21,980 nt of DNA, taken from contig CALBGL010000033.1 of NCBI GenBank assembly GCA_937892735.1, positions 1 through 21,980 on the forward strand, read 5' to 3'. The stretch comes from an uncultured Clostridia bacterium. GTDB lineage: Bacteria > Bacillota > Clostridia > Lachnospirales > Bianqueaceae. Below, piece by piece: positions 12,951 through 21,176 of this stretch. Every line of letters starts with the position of its first letter. Within the stretch, counting starts at the first letter, position 1. Both the position numbers and the translations under genes were made by a program. The notes beneath the pieces were generated by a model. That model was not told the DNA's origin. It saw only the letters and a program-made list of their open reading frames with translations, and did not search any database.

Positions 12951-13055
12951 GCCTGCAGGAAGCAGGCGAGATCCCCACAGGGGATGAATACAGATAAGAA
13001 ATAGAATGCCAGGAAGGTATGTGTCTTCAGAAGAAGGCGATGCCTTCCTTTTATT
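12951..13055 (+). promoter_or_regulatory. Structured leader with terminator-like hairpin before larE
   Basis: Three hairpins follow the DUF3842 stop: GCCTGC/GCAGGC (12951-12967), ATCCCC/GGGGAT (12971-12985) and GGAAGGTAT/ATGCCTTCC (13012-13048) followed by TTTTATT. The last is a weak intrinsic terminator 25 bp ahead of the larE start. It may lower expression of the downstream genes relative to DUF3842, or be a regulated attenuator. I could not match it to a known riboswitch class. Confidence 0.55.
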
Positions 13056-13079
13056 GTGAAAAAAGAAAGGGTGTTAAGC

Positions 13080-13835
13080 ATGACATTACAGGAGTTTTTT
13101 CAGGCAGTGCCCAGAGTGGCAGTTGCTTTTTCCGGGGGAACCGATTCCGCCCTAGTGCTTTGGGCGGCGAAGCGATATGGTGCGGATGTGTGCGCCTACT
13201 ATGCCAGAACCGCATTTCAACCGGAATTTGAATGGCAGGATGCCAAGCGGTTGGCGGCAGAACTAGGAGTGACCTTGCGGGAAGTTCCCGTGGACATTCT
13301 GAGCGTTCCTGAAGCCGCGGCTAACGGCCCGAGACGTTGTTATTATTGTAAGCAGGCGTTGTTTCAGGCGATCTGGGAAACGGCGAGAGGGGACGGGTAT
13401 ACAATGCTTTTGGATGGTACCAATGCCTCGGATGATGCAGGAGATCGTCCGGGCATGGTTGCCCTACGCGAGTTAGAGGTTCGCTCTCCCCTGCGCGAGT
13501 GTGGTATTACAAAACAAGAAGTAAGAAAACTCTCGCAGGAGGCGGGTCTATTCACTTGGGACAAACCGGCCTATGCCTGCCTGGCCACACGGATTCCCAC
13601 GGGAACGCCCATATGTGAGGAGGGTCTGAAACGAGTGGAGCAGGCGGAGAACAAGATGAGTTCCTTGGGTTTTATGGATTTTCGGGTACGGCTCTGGGAG
13701 GGAGCGGCCCGAATCCAGGTAACGGAAAAACAATTGGATATGCTGATGGAGAAGCGTCAAGAAATTTTGACGGCATTACGGCCTCATTTTACAGCCATTC
13801 TATTAGACTTAGAGAGCCGTAATCCATCGATGTAA
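13080..13835 (+). CDS. larE: ATP-dependent sacrificial sulfur transferase LarE
   Basis: This 251-residue PP-loop ATPase has the S-G-G-T-D-S motif (18-23) that binds ATP and adenylates the cofactor precursor. It also has the family segment N-G-P-R-R-C-Y-Y-C-K and the motif K-P-A-Y-A-C-L-A-T-R with Cys167, at the place of the cysteine that donates its own sulfur in Lactobacillus plantarum LarE. LarE converts the two carboxyl groups of pyridinium-3,5-dicarboxylic acid mononucleotide to thiocarboxyls. The open frame extends to a GTG at 13056, but that lies in the T tract of the preceding hairpin; the ATG at 13080 with AAAGG upstream is better. Followed 13 bp later by larB. Confidence 0.95.
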   Translation: MTLQEFFQAVPRVAVAFSGGTDSALVLWAAKRYGADVCAYYARTAFQPEFEWQDAKRLAAELGVTLREVPVDILSVPEAAANGPRRCYYCKQALFQAIWETARGDGYTMLLDGTNASDDAGDRPGMVALRELEVRSPLRECGITKQEVRKLSQEAGLFTWDKPAYACLATRIPTGTPICEEGLKRVEQAENKMSSLGFMDFRVRLWEGAARIQVTEKQLDMLMEKRQEILTALRPHFTAILLDLESRNPSM

Positions 13836-13848
13836 AAGGAGGATGACA

Positions 13849-14613
13849 ATGGATAATAAACAAGACCTCTTACATTTATTGCGCCAAGTGTCAGAGGGGG
13901 CGGTGACGCCCGAAGATGCGCTGCTGCAGCTCAAGGAGGCACCTTTTGAGGATCTGGGCTATGCGAAGGTGGATTTTCACCGCAGCGTTCGGCAAGGCGC
14001 AGCTGAAGTCATCTATGGGGCCAGTAAGACGCCGGAACAGATTGCGGGCATCGCGAAGACCATGGGAGAAAAAGGCTGTCGCAACGTGCTGATTACTCGT
14101 ATCAGCCAAGAGACCGCGGACTGGGTGGGTGAGAAGATTCCCCTGACCTATCATCCGTTGCCGCGATTGGCGATCGCCTATCCGGCTGATCACCCCAGCC
14201 GGGGGAACATCGTCGTTGCCACAGGAGGAACCAGTGATATGGGGGTGGCAGAAGAAGCGGCTTTGACTGCCGAGATGATGGGCAATCGGGTGACTCGGCT
14301 TTACGATGTTGGGGTGGCCGGGCTCCATCGGTTGCTGTCCAATTTAGATGTGCTGATGAGCGCGCGCTGTGTAGTGGCTGTCGCGGGCATGGAAGGGGCG
14401 TTGGCTTCCGTGATCGGTGGCCTTGTGGATTGTCCTGTCATCGCGGTCCCCACCAGTGTGGGGTATGGCGCCAGTTTCGGCGGACTCTCCGCTCTGCTCT
14501 CCATGCTCAATTCATGTGCGTCGGGCTGCAGCGTGGTCAATATCGACAACGGATTCGGCGCCGGATTCCTGGCCAGCCGAATCAATCAAATGGAAGGGAT
14601 TAAGGAGGAATAA
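13849..14613 (+). CDS. larB: Nickel pincer cofactor biosynthesis protein LarB
   Basis: This 254-residue protein has a PurE-like C-terminal domain containing VVATGGTSDMGVAEEAALTA, YDVGVAGLHRLL, AGMEGALASVIGGL and PTSVGYGASFGGLSALL. The N-terminal half contains FEDLGYAKVDFHR-x-x-R-x-G-x-x-E-V-I-Y-G, both LarB signatures. LarB carboxylates nicotinic acid adenine dinucleotide and hydrolyses it to pyridinium-3,5-dicarboxylic acid mononucleotide, the first step of the pathway. Two ATGs are in frame; the Shine-Dalgarno AAAAGGAGG touches the first (13843) and suits the second (13849). Length is normal. It ends 4 bp before larC. Confidence 0.95.
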   Translation: MDNKQDLLHLLRQVSEGAVTPEDALLQLKEAPFEDLGYAKVDFHRSVRQGAAEVIYGASKTPEQIAGIAKTMGEKGCRNVLITRISQETADWVGEKIPLTYHPLPRLAIAYPADHPSRGNIVVATGGTSDMGVAEEAALTAEMMGNRVTRLYDVGVAGLHRLLSNLDVLMSARCVVAVAGMEGALASVIGGLVDCPVIAVPTSVGYGASFGGLSALLSMLNSCASGCSVVNIDNGFGAGFLASRINQMEGIKEE

Positions 14614-14617
14614 TGAC

Positions 14618-15937
14618 ATGAAGACTCTCTATATCGAATGTAATATGGGCGCGGCTGGCGACATGCTGATGGCGGCGCTGTATGATCTTTTGGAAGACCA
14701 GCAGGGATTCCTGAATACTATGAATGGGCTGGGACTGCCCGGTGTGCATGTGGAAGCTCAGAAAGGGGTAACCTGTGGAATCGCCGGTACACACATGGCA
14801 GTGACAGTACATGGAGAAGAAGAGAAGGAACCTGTGGAAGCCCATGAGCATGACCATCACGACCATCATCACGCCCATGACCATCACGACCACGACCATC
14901 ATCACGCCCATGACCACCACGATCATGACCATCATGACCACCACGATCATGACCATCATGACCACCATGATCATGACCACCACGATCATCATCACCATGC
15001 AACACCCGGACACATCGCGGAAATCATCGATGCCCTTCCCCTGCCGCAGGTGGTGAAAGCGCAGGCGCGAGGGGTCTATGACCGAATCGCACAGGCAGAA
15101 GCCGCGGCACATGGTTGTCCGGTAGGCGACGTACATTTTCATGAAGTGGGAGCGTTGGATGCCGTCGCGGATGTGACGGGCGTCTGTTATGCATTGCACC
15201 TCCTGCAGCCAGAGAGAATCCTGGTGTCTCCTATTCATGTGGGCAGCGGAACGGTTCGTTGTGCGCATGGTGTCATGCCCGTTCCGGCGCCGGCAACAGC
15301 ACAGCTTCTGACGGGAATCCCCTATTACACGGGACAGATTCGTGGAGAATTGTGCACTCCCACCGGCGCGGCGCTTCTGACGCAGTTTGCGGAAAGTTTT
15401 GGCCCCATGCCCATCATGCGGGTACAGAAAGTAGGTATTGGTATCGGCACCAAGACCTTCGAACAGGCCAATTGTGTCCGGGCCTTCTGGGGAGAGACGG
15501 CGGACGAGAGCAATGGGGAGATCACGGAGCTGGTTTGTAACATAGATGACATGACGCCGGAGGCGCTGGCCTTTGCATCGTCCCGCCTTCTGGAATTGGG
15601 AGCGCTGGACGTTTATACGACGCCGGGAACGATGAAAAAAGGACGTCCGGGCCATGTCCTGACCGTACTTTGCCAGATGGACAGGGAGCAGGATCTTGCG
15701 AAGCATATCCTGGAGCAGACAACTACCAATGGTTTGCGGGTTCGGCGCTGTGGAAAATATTTTTTACATCCGGATTTTCGCGTGATAGAAAGCCAATGGG
15801 GACCGGTACGTATCAAGACGGCAGGGGGGTACGGCGTCCGTCATGAAAAACCGGAGTTCGAGGATGTCGCCCGCCTGGCCCGGGAACAGGGCCTGCCCTA
15901 TCAGACAGTGCTAAACGACGTGTTGCATAAGATCTAA
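14618..15937 (+). CDS. larC: Nickel insertase LarC with extended His/Asp-rich tract
   Basis: The 439-residue product begins MKTLYIECNMGAAGDMLMAA, the LarC start, and carries C-terminal LarC2 motifs such as NIDDMTPEALAFA and KKGRPGHVL. LarC is a CTP-dependent cyclometallase that inserts nickel into the pincer cofactor. In Lactobacillus plantarum the full protein arises by a frameshift between larC1 and larC2; here one continuous frame encodes both. Residues 76-127 are a 52-residue tract of 34 His, 15 Asp, two Ala and one Glu, a probable nickel store or loading arm. The tract is encoded by repeating CAT/CAC/GAC/GAT codons and could change length by slippage. The start at 14618 follows TAAGGAGG; the longer upstream frame overlaps larB and is a shadow. 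Confidence 0.95.
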   Translation: MKTLYIECNMGAAGDMLMAALYDLLEDQQGFLNTMNGLGLPGVHVEAQKGVTCGIAGTHMAVTVHGEEEKEPVEAHEHDHHDHHHAHDHHDHDHHHAHDHHDHDHHDHHDHDHHDHHDHDHHDHHHHATPGHIAEIIDALPLPQVVKAQARGVYDRIAQAEAAAHGCPVGDVHFHEVGALDAVADVTGVCYALHLLQPERILVSPIHVGSGTVRCAHGVMPVPAPATAQLLTGIPYYTGQIRGELCTPTGAALLTQFAESFGPMPIMRVQKVGIGIGTKTFEQANCVRAFWGETADESNGEITELVCNIDDMTPEALAFASSRLLELGALDVYTTPGTMKKGRPGHVLTVLCQMDREQDLAKHILEQTTTNGLRVRRCGKYFLHPDFRVIESQWGPVRIKTAGGYGVRHEKPEFEDVARLAREQGLPYQTVLNDVLHKI

Positions 15938-15958
15938 GGAGTTTGAGGAGATATATAA

Positions 15959-17563
15959 ATGAGATATTGGAAAACCAAAGGACTGGCGCTGTTTTTGGGG
16001 CTGGTTCTCATCGCGGGCTGCCAGGGAGGAACCACCTTTCAGGGGGAACGACAAGAGAGTACCGATTCGGTCATTATCGCTATGGGTCCCACCTCGGAAC
16101 CGGAGGCCGGTTTCGACCCTGCCTTTGGCTGGGGAGCGGGCGAGCATGTGCATGAACCGCTGATACAGAGCACCCTATTGGTGACGAATACCGATCTGAC
16201 CATCGGCTATGACCTGGCGACGGATTATTATGCCAGTGAAGATGGTCTGACCTGGACAGTGACGATTCGGGACGATGTGCATTTTACCGATGGAGAACCG
16301 CTGACGGCGGCGGATGTGGCCTTTACCTATAATACAGTCAAGGCCTCCAGCTCGGTCAACGATTTTACCATGTTGGATTATGCGGAGGCGACGGATGACG
16401 TGACGGTCGTTTTTCATATGAACCGTGCGTTTTCGATCTGGCCGTATACGATGGCCATTGTGGGCATCGTGCCGGAACATGCCTATGACAGCGCTTCCTA
16501 TGGTACAAATCCCATCGGCTCGGGACGGTATATTTTGAAGCAATGGGACAGGGGACAACAGGTGATTCTGGAGGCAAACCCGGACTATTACGGGGAGGAA
16601 CCGGCGATGAAACGTGTGACGATCCTGTTTATGGAAGAGGACGCGGCGTTTTTGGCGGTACAGGCAGGTCAGGTCGATGTGGTGTATACTTCGGCTACCT
16701 ATTCGGATCAGACCGTGTCCGGCTACAGTCTGGCTTCGTATGCCAGCGTGGATAATCGTGGATTCAACCTGCCGGCTATCCTCCAGACGACGGATGCAAA
16801 GGGCCGAAGCATCGGAAATGATCTCACCGCCGATGTACGGGTACGGCGGGCCATCAATATCGGCATCGACCGGCAGGAGATGATCGACAACGTACTGAAT
16901 GGATATGGTACGCCGGCATACAGCATCTGCGATCAGCTCCCCTGGTATAATGAAGCGTCAGAAGTGGAATACGATCCAGAAGCCGCTACTGCATTGCTGG
17001 AGGAAGCTGGCTGGATGATGGGCGAGGACGGCATTCGGCAGAAAGAGGGAGTCCGTGCCGAGCTGACACTCCTGTACGCCAATGGGGATTCGGTCCGGCA
17101 GGCACTCACTGCGGATTTTGCCAACCAGTTGGGCGAACTGGGAATTGATTGTACGCTGGAAGGCGTGGGGTGGGATACGGCCTACGACAGAGCGCTGTCT
17201 GCCCCGCTTCTGTGGGGCTGGGGCGCGCACACGCCCATGGAACTCTATAATATTTATCACAGCATGGCGGATACCGGATACGCCGAATATTCCCCATATG
17301 CCAATGAAACGGTGGATACGTACATGGATCAGGCGCTTGCGAGCAGCGATTTGGAAGAATCCTATGCGTTGTGGCAGCTGGCCCAGTGGGATGGTGAGAC
17401 AGGCGTGATACAGGGGGGAGACATTCCCTGGGTGTGGCTCGTCAATATCGATCATCTGTATTGGGTGAGAGATGGTCTTACGATTGCGGAGCAGAAGATT
17501 CATCCGCATGGTCATGGATGGTCCCTAGTCAATAACGTGGATCAGTGGCGATGGTCATCGTGA
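15959..17563 (+). CDS. Dipeptide/nickel-type ABC transporter substrate-binding lipoprotein
   Basis: This 534-residue SBP of the bacterial extracellular solute-binding family 5 has the lipobox LIAGC (Cys21). It is followed by DSVIIAMGPTSEPEAGFDPA, the VHEPLIQSTLL region, DGLTWTVTIRDDVHFTDGEP, PIGSGRYIL and RVRRAINIGIDRQEMIDNVL. It is anchored on the outer face of the membrane and delivers cargo to the permeases that follow. Position directly after larC suggests nickel, alone or complexed with a chelator, as cargo, and a His-rich end (HPHGHGWS) fits. A peptide substrate cannot be excluded. It starts 21 bp after larC, with GGAG upstream. Confidence 0.9.
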   Translation: MRYWKTKGLALFLGLVLIAGCQGGTTFQGERQESTDSVIIAMGPTSEPEAGFDPAFGWGAGEHVHEPLIQSTLLVTNTDLTIGYDLATDYYASEDGLTWTVTIRDDVHFTDGEPLTAADVAFTYNTVKASSSVNDFTMLDYAEATDDVTVVFHMNRAFSIWPYTMAIVGIVPEHAYDSASYGTNPIGSGRYILKQWDRGQQVILEANPDYYGEEPAMKRVTILFMEEDAAFLAVQAGQVDVVYTSATYSDQTVSGYSLASYASVDNRGFNLPAILQTTDAKGRSIGNDLTADVRVRRAINIGIDRQEMIDNVLNGYGTPAYSICDQLPWYNEASEVEYDPEAATALLEEAGWMMGEDGIRQKEGVRAELTLLYANGDSVRQALTADFANQLGELGIDCTLEGVGWDTAYDRALSAPLLWGWGAHTPMELYNIYHSMADTGYAEYSPYANETVDTYMDQALASSDLEESYALWQLAQWDGETGVIQGGDIPWVWLVNIDHLYWVRDGLTIAEQKIHPHGHGWSLVNNVDQWRWSS

Positions 17564-17570
17564 GGGAAGA

Positions 17571-18566
17571 GTGATGCGGCATCGGTTTCTTTTTGCTTTG
17601 AAAAAAATATTGCGGATGGCGCTGCTTCTCCTGGGAGTCAGCATCGTCACCTTCACCTTGATGTGCGCGTCCCCGCTGGATCCTCTTGCGACGAACGTGG
17701 GGCAGGTGGCTCTGGGCTCCATGAGTCTGGAACAAGTGGAAAAATTGGAGGCTTACTGGGGAGTCAATACGCCGCCGGTGGAACGATACCTGGGGTGGTT
17801 AGGCAGCGTGCTGCAAGGAGATTTCGGCACATCCCTTCTCTACAGGCAGCCAGTGCTTACCATCATCGGCGAGAGACTTGGCAACTCGATCTGGGTCCTG
17901 GCCTTCGCCTGGGTCTTTTCGGGACTGCTGGGGATGGCGCTCGGCGTGTTGGCGGGCGTCTTTAGAGGACGTCTGCCGGATCGCTGTATTCGCGGGTACT
18001 GTCTGTTGATATCCAGTACCCCCGCCTTTTGGCTGGCTCTGCTGTTGCTTTTGATTTTTTCAGTCTGGCTGGGCTGGCTTCCGATTGGCCTCTCGGTCCC
18101 CATTGGCGTGGAATCTTCAGCGGTCAGCCTGCTGGATCGTTTGCGTCACGCCATACTGCCTGCGCTCACGTTGAGCATTACAGGCGTGGCTAATATTGCG
18201 ATGCACACGAGAGAAAAGATGGTGGATGTACTGGAGTCCGACGCGATCCTGTTTGCTAAGGCTCGAGGAGAATCCCTGCCCTCGATTGTCTGGCGTCACG
18301 GCCTGCGAGGGGTAGCGCTACCTGCCATTACCCTGCAGTTCGCCTCCATCAGCGAGATCATCGGCGGTTCGGTATTGGTGGAACAGGTATTTTCCTATCC
18401 CGGCTTGGGGCAAGCCGCCGTGACGGCGGGTCTTGGCAGCGATCTGCCGCTGCTTTTGGGGATCACGGTCATCACCGCGGCGATCGTGTTTGCAGGAAAT
18501 CTGACGGCGGATCTTCTGTATGGCGTGGTGGATCCCAAGATTCGAAGGGAGGCGGCACGCGAATGA
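17571..18566 (+). CDS. ABC importer permease, DppB/NikB type
   Basis: The 331-residue permease begins with an N-terminal membrane helix and the FTLMCASPLDPLATNV region. The loop DFGTSLLYRQPVLTIIGERL is typical of the B subunit of dipeptide/nickel importers. A binding-protein-dependent transport domain of about five further helices follows, with an EAA-type loop (AKARGESLPSIVWRHGLRGV). The end, SYPGLGQAAVTAGLGSDLPL, is also characteristic. It forms a heterodimeric channel with the next permease. It starts 7 bp after the SBP gene (GTG 17571; ATG 17574 is equally possible) and overlaps the next gene by 4 bp. Confidence 0.9.
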   Translation: MMRHRFLFALKKILRMALLLLGVSIVTFTLMCASPLDPLATNVGQVALGSMSLEQVEKLEAYWGVNTPPVERYLGWLGSVLQGDFGTSLLYRQPVLTIIGERLGNSIWVLAFAWVFSGLLGMALGVLAGVFRGRLPDRCIRGYCLLISSTPAFWLALLLLLIFSVWLGWLPIGLSVPIGVESSAVSLLDRLRHAILPALTLSITGVANIAMHTREKMVDVLESDAILFAKARGESLPSIVWRHGLRGVALPAITLQFASISEIIGGSVLVEQVFSYPGLGQAAVTAGLGSDLPLLLGITVITAAIVFAGNLTADLLYGVVDPKIRREAARE

Positions 18567-19387
18567 AACGACAAAACAGTCGCAGGAGCACCCTTCTTTT
18601 TCTGGGAGTGACCGTGTTTTTATTGTTGTTTTTGGTGATAATCGGCCTTTGTGTGGAAGAAGAGGCGACGGTGACGGATTTCACCAGAACCAATCTTGCG
18701 CCCAGCCTGCGATATCCATTCGGAACGGATTGGATGGGGCGCGATATGTTTCTGCGCACGCTGGCGGGCCTTTCCCTCAGCATTCGTATTGGACTTCTGA
18801 CAGCCGGTGTGAGTGCGGTGGTAGCCCTTCTGTTAGGAGTGGCTGCCGCGACGCTAGGGCCGCGGGTGGACGGATGCATCTCCTGGTGTATCGACCTGGT
18901 CATGGGGATCCCGCACATCTTGCTGGTGATGCTGATCTCCATCGCCTGTGGCCGGGGTTTTGTCGGAGTCGTGACGGGAGTGGCGCTAAGCCATTGGACC
19001 TCCCTGGCTCGGCTCGTTCGTGGAGAGATTCTGCAGCTTCGTCAGGTGCCCTATATGCTCGTGGCAGAGAAACTGGGTGTTTCTCGTTTTCGGCAAGCCC
19101 GATTACACATGCTGCCCCATATCCTGCCGCAATTTCTCACAGGTTTGGTGCTTCTGTTTCCGCATGCGATTCTGCATGAGGCCAGCGTCACCTTCCTGGG
19201 CTTCGGATTGGCATCGGAACAGCCGGCCATCGGCGTCATTCTGTCGGAGAGCATGCGGTACCTTACCACAGGAAAATGGTGGCTGGCACTGTTTCCGGGA
19301 TTGGCGCTGGTATTTGTCGTGATTCTATTCGCATTGTTGGGAGATCGGCTGCGCCGCTGGCTCGATCCTGCCAGCGTGCATGCGTAA
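18563..19387 (+). CDS. ABC importer permease, DppC/NikC type
   Basis: The 274-residue permease has an N-terminal helix followed by LRYPFGTDWMGRDMFLRTL, the hallmark loop (H/F-x-x-G-T-D-x-x-G-R-D) of C-type subunits in dipeptide/nickel importers. A transport domain follows with an EAA-type loop (AEKLGVSRFRQARLHMLPHI), then ASVTFLGFGL and the C-terminal DRLRRWLDP. Its ATG overlaps the stop of the B-type permease (ATGA), so translation is coupled. It partners the previous permease. Confidence 0.92.
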   Translation: MKRQNSRRSTLLFLGVTVFLLLFLVIIGLCVEEEATVTDFTRTNLAPSLRYPFGTDWMGRDMFLRTLAGLSLSIRIGLLTAGVSAVVALLLGVAAATLGPRVDGCISWCIDLVMGIPHILLVMLISIACGRGFVGVVTGVALSHWTSLARLVRGEILQLRQVPYMLVAEKLGVSRFRQARLHMLPHILPQFLTGLVLLFPHAILHEASVTFLGFGLASEQPAIGVILSESMRYLTTGKWWLALFPGLALVFVVILFALLGDRLRRWLDPASVHA

Positions 19388-19396
19388 GGAGGAGCC

Positions 19397-20377
19397 ATGG
19401 AACCGATTTTACAGATTCAGCATGTTTCTATTGATTTTACACAATACACGGGGCGAAAGGGCCTGAAGAAACAGCGGCTGCAGGTGATCCGTGACCTGTC
19501 CCTCACGATCTGTCCGGGCCAGGTAGTGGCCGTTGTTGGCGCCAGCGGATCGGGCAAGAGTCTGCTGGCCCATGGCATTTTGCATATTTTGCCGTATAAC
19601 AGCCACATGGAAGGGGAGATTCTCTATAATGGCGCGCCGCTGACAGAAACTCGTGCCAAACAACTCAGGGGACAAGAGATCGTACTGATTCCCCAGGGCG
19701 TGACCTATCTGGATCCGCTCATGAAGGTAGGAGCACAGATCCGGAAAGGGCGGAACGACGCGGCTGCCCGAGCCGCCAGTCGAGAGGCGCTGGCAAGGTA
19801 TGGGCTGGCGTCGGAGACGGAGGAGCTCTATCCCTTTGAACTTTCCGGCGGCATGGCTCGCCGTGTCCTTATTGCCACGGCCGTGGTGGAGAATCCGCGC
19901 CTGGTCATTGCCGATGAGCCCACACCGGGCCTTGACATGACATCCGCGAGCCGTATCCTGTCCCACTTGCGGGAGATTGCTGATCGAGGAGCCGGAATTC
20001 TCTTGATCACGCACGATCTGGAACAGGCGCTCGCCGTGGCGGATCGGGTGGTGGTGTTTTACGCGGGGGAAACCATAGAAGAGGCGGCTGTCACGGATTT
20101 TTCGGAGCTATCAAAGCTGCGCCATCCATTCACAAAAGCCCTCTGGCGGGCGATGCCGCAGCATGGATTCCAACCGATTCCAGGCGCGCAGCCCTATCCC
20201 GGTACCGTGGAAAAGGGATGCCCTTTTGTGGATTCCTGTGTGGATTGTGTGGATAAGTGCCGTCTTGTGGAGAACATTCCTCTGCGAGAGATGCGCGGCG
20301 GTTGGGTACGCTGTCTACAGGCCGAGAGACCTTCTAGGAGGGAATCAACCGCACCGGGAGAGGAGGCGTTGCCATGA
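19397..20377 (+). CDS. ABC importer ATPase, DppD/NikD type
   Basis: The 326-residue ATPase has Walker A GASGSGKS (48-55), Q-loop VLIPQGVTYLDPLMK, signature LSGGM (149-153) and Walker B LVIADEPTPGLD (169-180). The C-terminal extension typical of oligopeptide/nickel importer ATPases carries the cysteine cluster C-P-F-V-D-S-C-V-D-C-V-D-K-C. The signature has Met in place of the usual Gln, which many NikD-like proteins tolerate. The gene overlaps the next ATPase by 4 bp, giving the usual D/E pair. Confidence 0.9.
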   Translation: MEPILQIQHVSIDFTQYTGRKGLKKQRLQVIRDLSLTICPGQVVAVVGASGSGKSLLAHGILHILPYNSHMEGEILYNGAPLTETRAKQLRGQEIVLIPQGVTYLDPLMKVGAQIRKGRNDAAARAASREALARYGLASETEELYPFELSGGMARRVLIATAVVENPRLVIADEPTPGLDMTSASRILSHLREIADRGAGILLITHDLEQALAVADRVVVFYAGETIEEAAVTDFSELSKLRHPFTKALWRAMPQHGFQPIPGAQPYPGTVEKGCPFVDSCVDCVDKCRLVENIPLREMRGGWVRCLQAERPSRRESTAPGEEALP

Positions 20378-20988
20378 GTCTGGAAGCGTCTCATGTGACC
20401 TTTGCCTATCGGGGCCGCAGAAAACATCCGATCCTGCAGGATGTGAGCCTGCAGATTGCGCCAGGAGAACGAGTAGGATTAAAAGCACCCAGTGGGCGGG
20501 GAAAGACGACACTTTGCCGTCTGCTGGCGGGCTATGAGAAACCATTGTCCGGCCAGGTGCTTCTTGATGGAAAGCCGCTGTCAAGCATCAAGGGGGCGTG
20601 TCCGGTACAGATGATATGGCAACATCCGGAGACCGCGGTAGATCCGCTTCTGCGTCTGGGAGATACGCTGCGGGAGGCGGGACCGATCGATTCCGCTCTT
20701 CTTACCCAGCTGCATATTCAAGAAGCCTGGCTGGAACGATATCCGGCGGAACTTTCCGGGGGAGAACTGCAGCGGTTCTGTCTGGCCCGCGCACTGCAGC
20801 CGAGCACGCAGTATCTGTTGTGTGATGAGATATCCGCCATGTTGGATCTGGTGACACAGGCGCAGATCTGGCAGTTTCTGCTGAAGATGGCGGAGGAACG
20901 TCGGCTGGGTCTTCTGGTGGTCAGCCATAGTGAGGCGTTGCTGGAGCGGGTGTGTACCTGCGTGATTGGCCTCCCAGAGGGGATGTAA
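20374..20988 (+). CDS. ABC importer ATPase, DppF/NikE type, short
   Basis: The 204-residue ATPase has Walker A APSGRGKT (38-45), Q-loop VQMIWQHPETAVDP with the nickel/oligopeptide-type run, signature LSGGE (127-131) and Walker B YLLCDEISAMLD. In the Walker B region it ends LLCDE, keeping the catalytic glutamate. It lacks the C-terminal oligopeptide-binding extension, as short NikE-like subunits do. Last gene of the run; an intrinsic terminator follows 20 bp later. It pairs with the previous ATPase. Confidence 0.88.
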   Translation: MSLEASHVTFAYRGRRKHPILQDVSLQIAPGERVGLKAPSGRGKTTLCRLLAGYEKPLSGQVLLDGKPLSSIKGACPVQMIWQHPETAVDPLLRLGDTLREAGPIDSALLTQLHIQEAWLERYPAELSGGELQRFCLARALQPSTQYLLCDEISAMLDLVTQAQIWQFLLKMAEERRLGLLVVSHSEALLERVCTCVIGLPEGM

Positions 20989-21009
20989 AAAGATTTTGAC
21001 AGCCTAAAA

Positions 21010-21053
21010 AGCCCATTGTCCAAGATTTTTGTCTGGACGTGATGGGCTCTTTT
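21010..21053 (+). terminator. Terminator of the lar-ABC run
   Basis: AGCCCAT (21010-21016) pairs with ATGGGCT (21042-21048), and TGTCCA pairs with TGGACG inside, with a 2-nt bulge, followed by CTTTT. It begins about 20 bp after the last ATPase gene. Confidence 0.8.
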
Positions 21054-21057
21054 GTTA

Positions 21058-21150
21058 TATAATGGGCGCAGCATGGTAGATGTAGCGATGGAGCCACGTC
21101 ATGAGTTTGATGCCAGAGGGCGTCAAACTTCGACAAGAGTGTGGTATAAT
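21058..21150 (+). repeat. Promoter-containing hairpin repeat element, copy D (divergent) with terminal -10 box
   Basis: TATAAT (21058-21063) is followed by a weakened GGCG..CCACGTC outer pairing. A clear second hairpin follows, GAGTTTGATGCC/GGCGTCAAACTT with loop AGAG. The unit closes with a TGG-TATAAT box (21142-21150), 87 bp after the first. This last box lies 26 bp upstream of the XRE regulator start and is its likely promoter. Same family as at 2631 and 6811. Confidence 0.7.
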
Positions 21151-21176
21151 CTGCTCATAAGGGAGGGGTGATGTGT

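Noticed and set aside
12951..13055. NiCo, TPP or preQ1 riboswitch in the DUF3842-larE gap
   Set aside because: None of the conserved core sequences of these classes is visible; only the hairpins and a terminator-like stem can be supported.
14600..15706. 368-codon minus-strand frame opposite larC
   Set aside because: Its Met/Val-rich run is the reverse complement of the His/Asp tract; larC is supported on the plus strand by family motifs.
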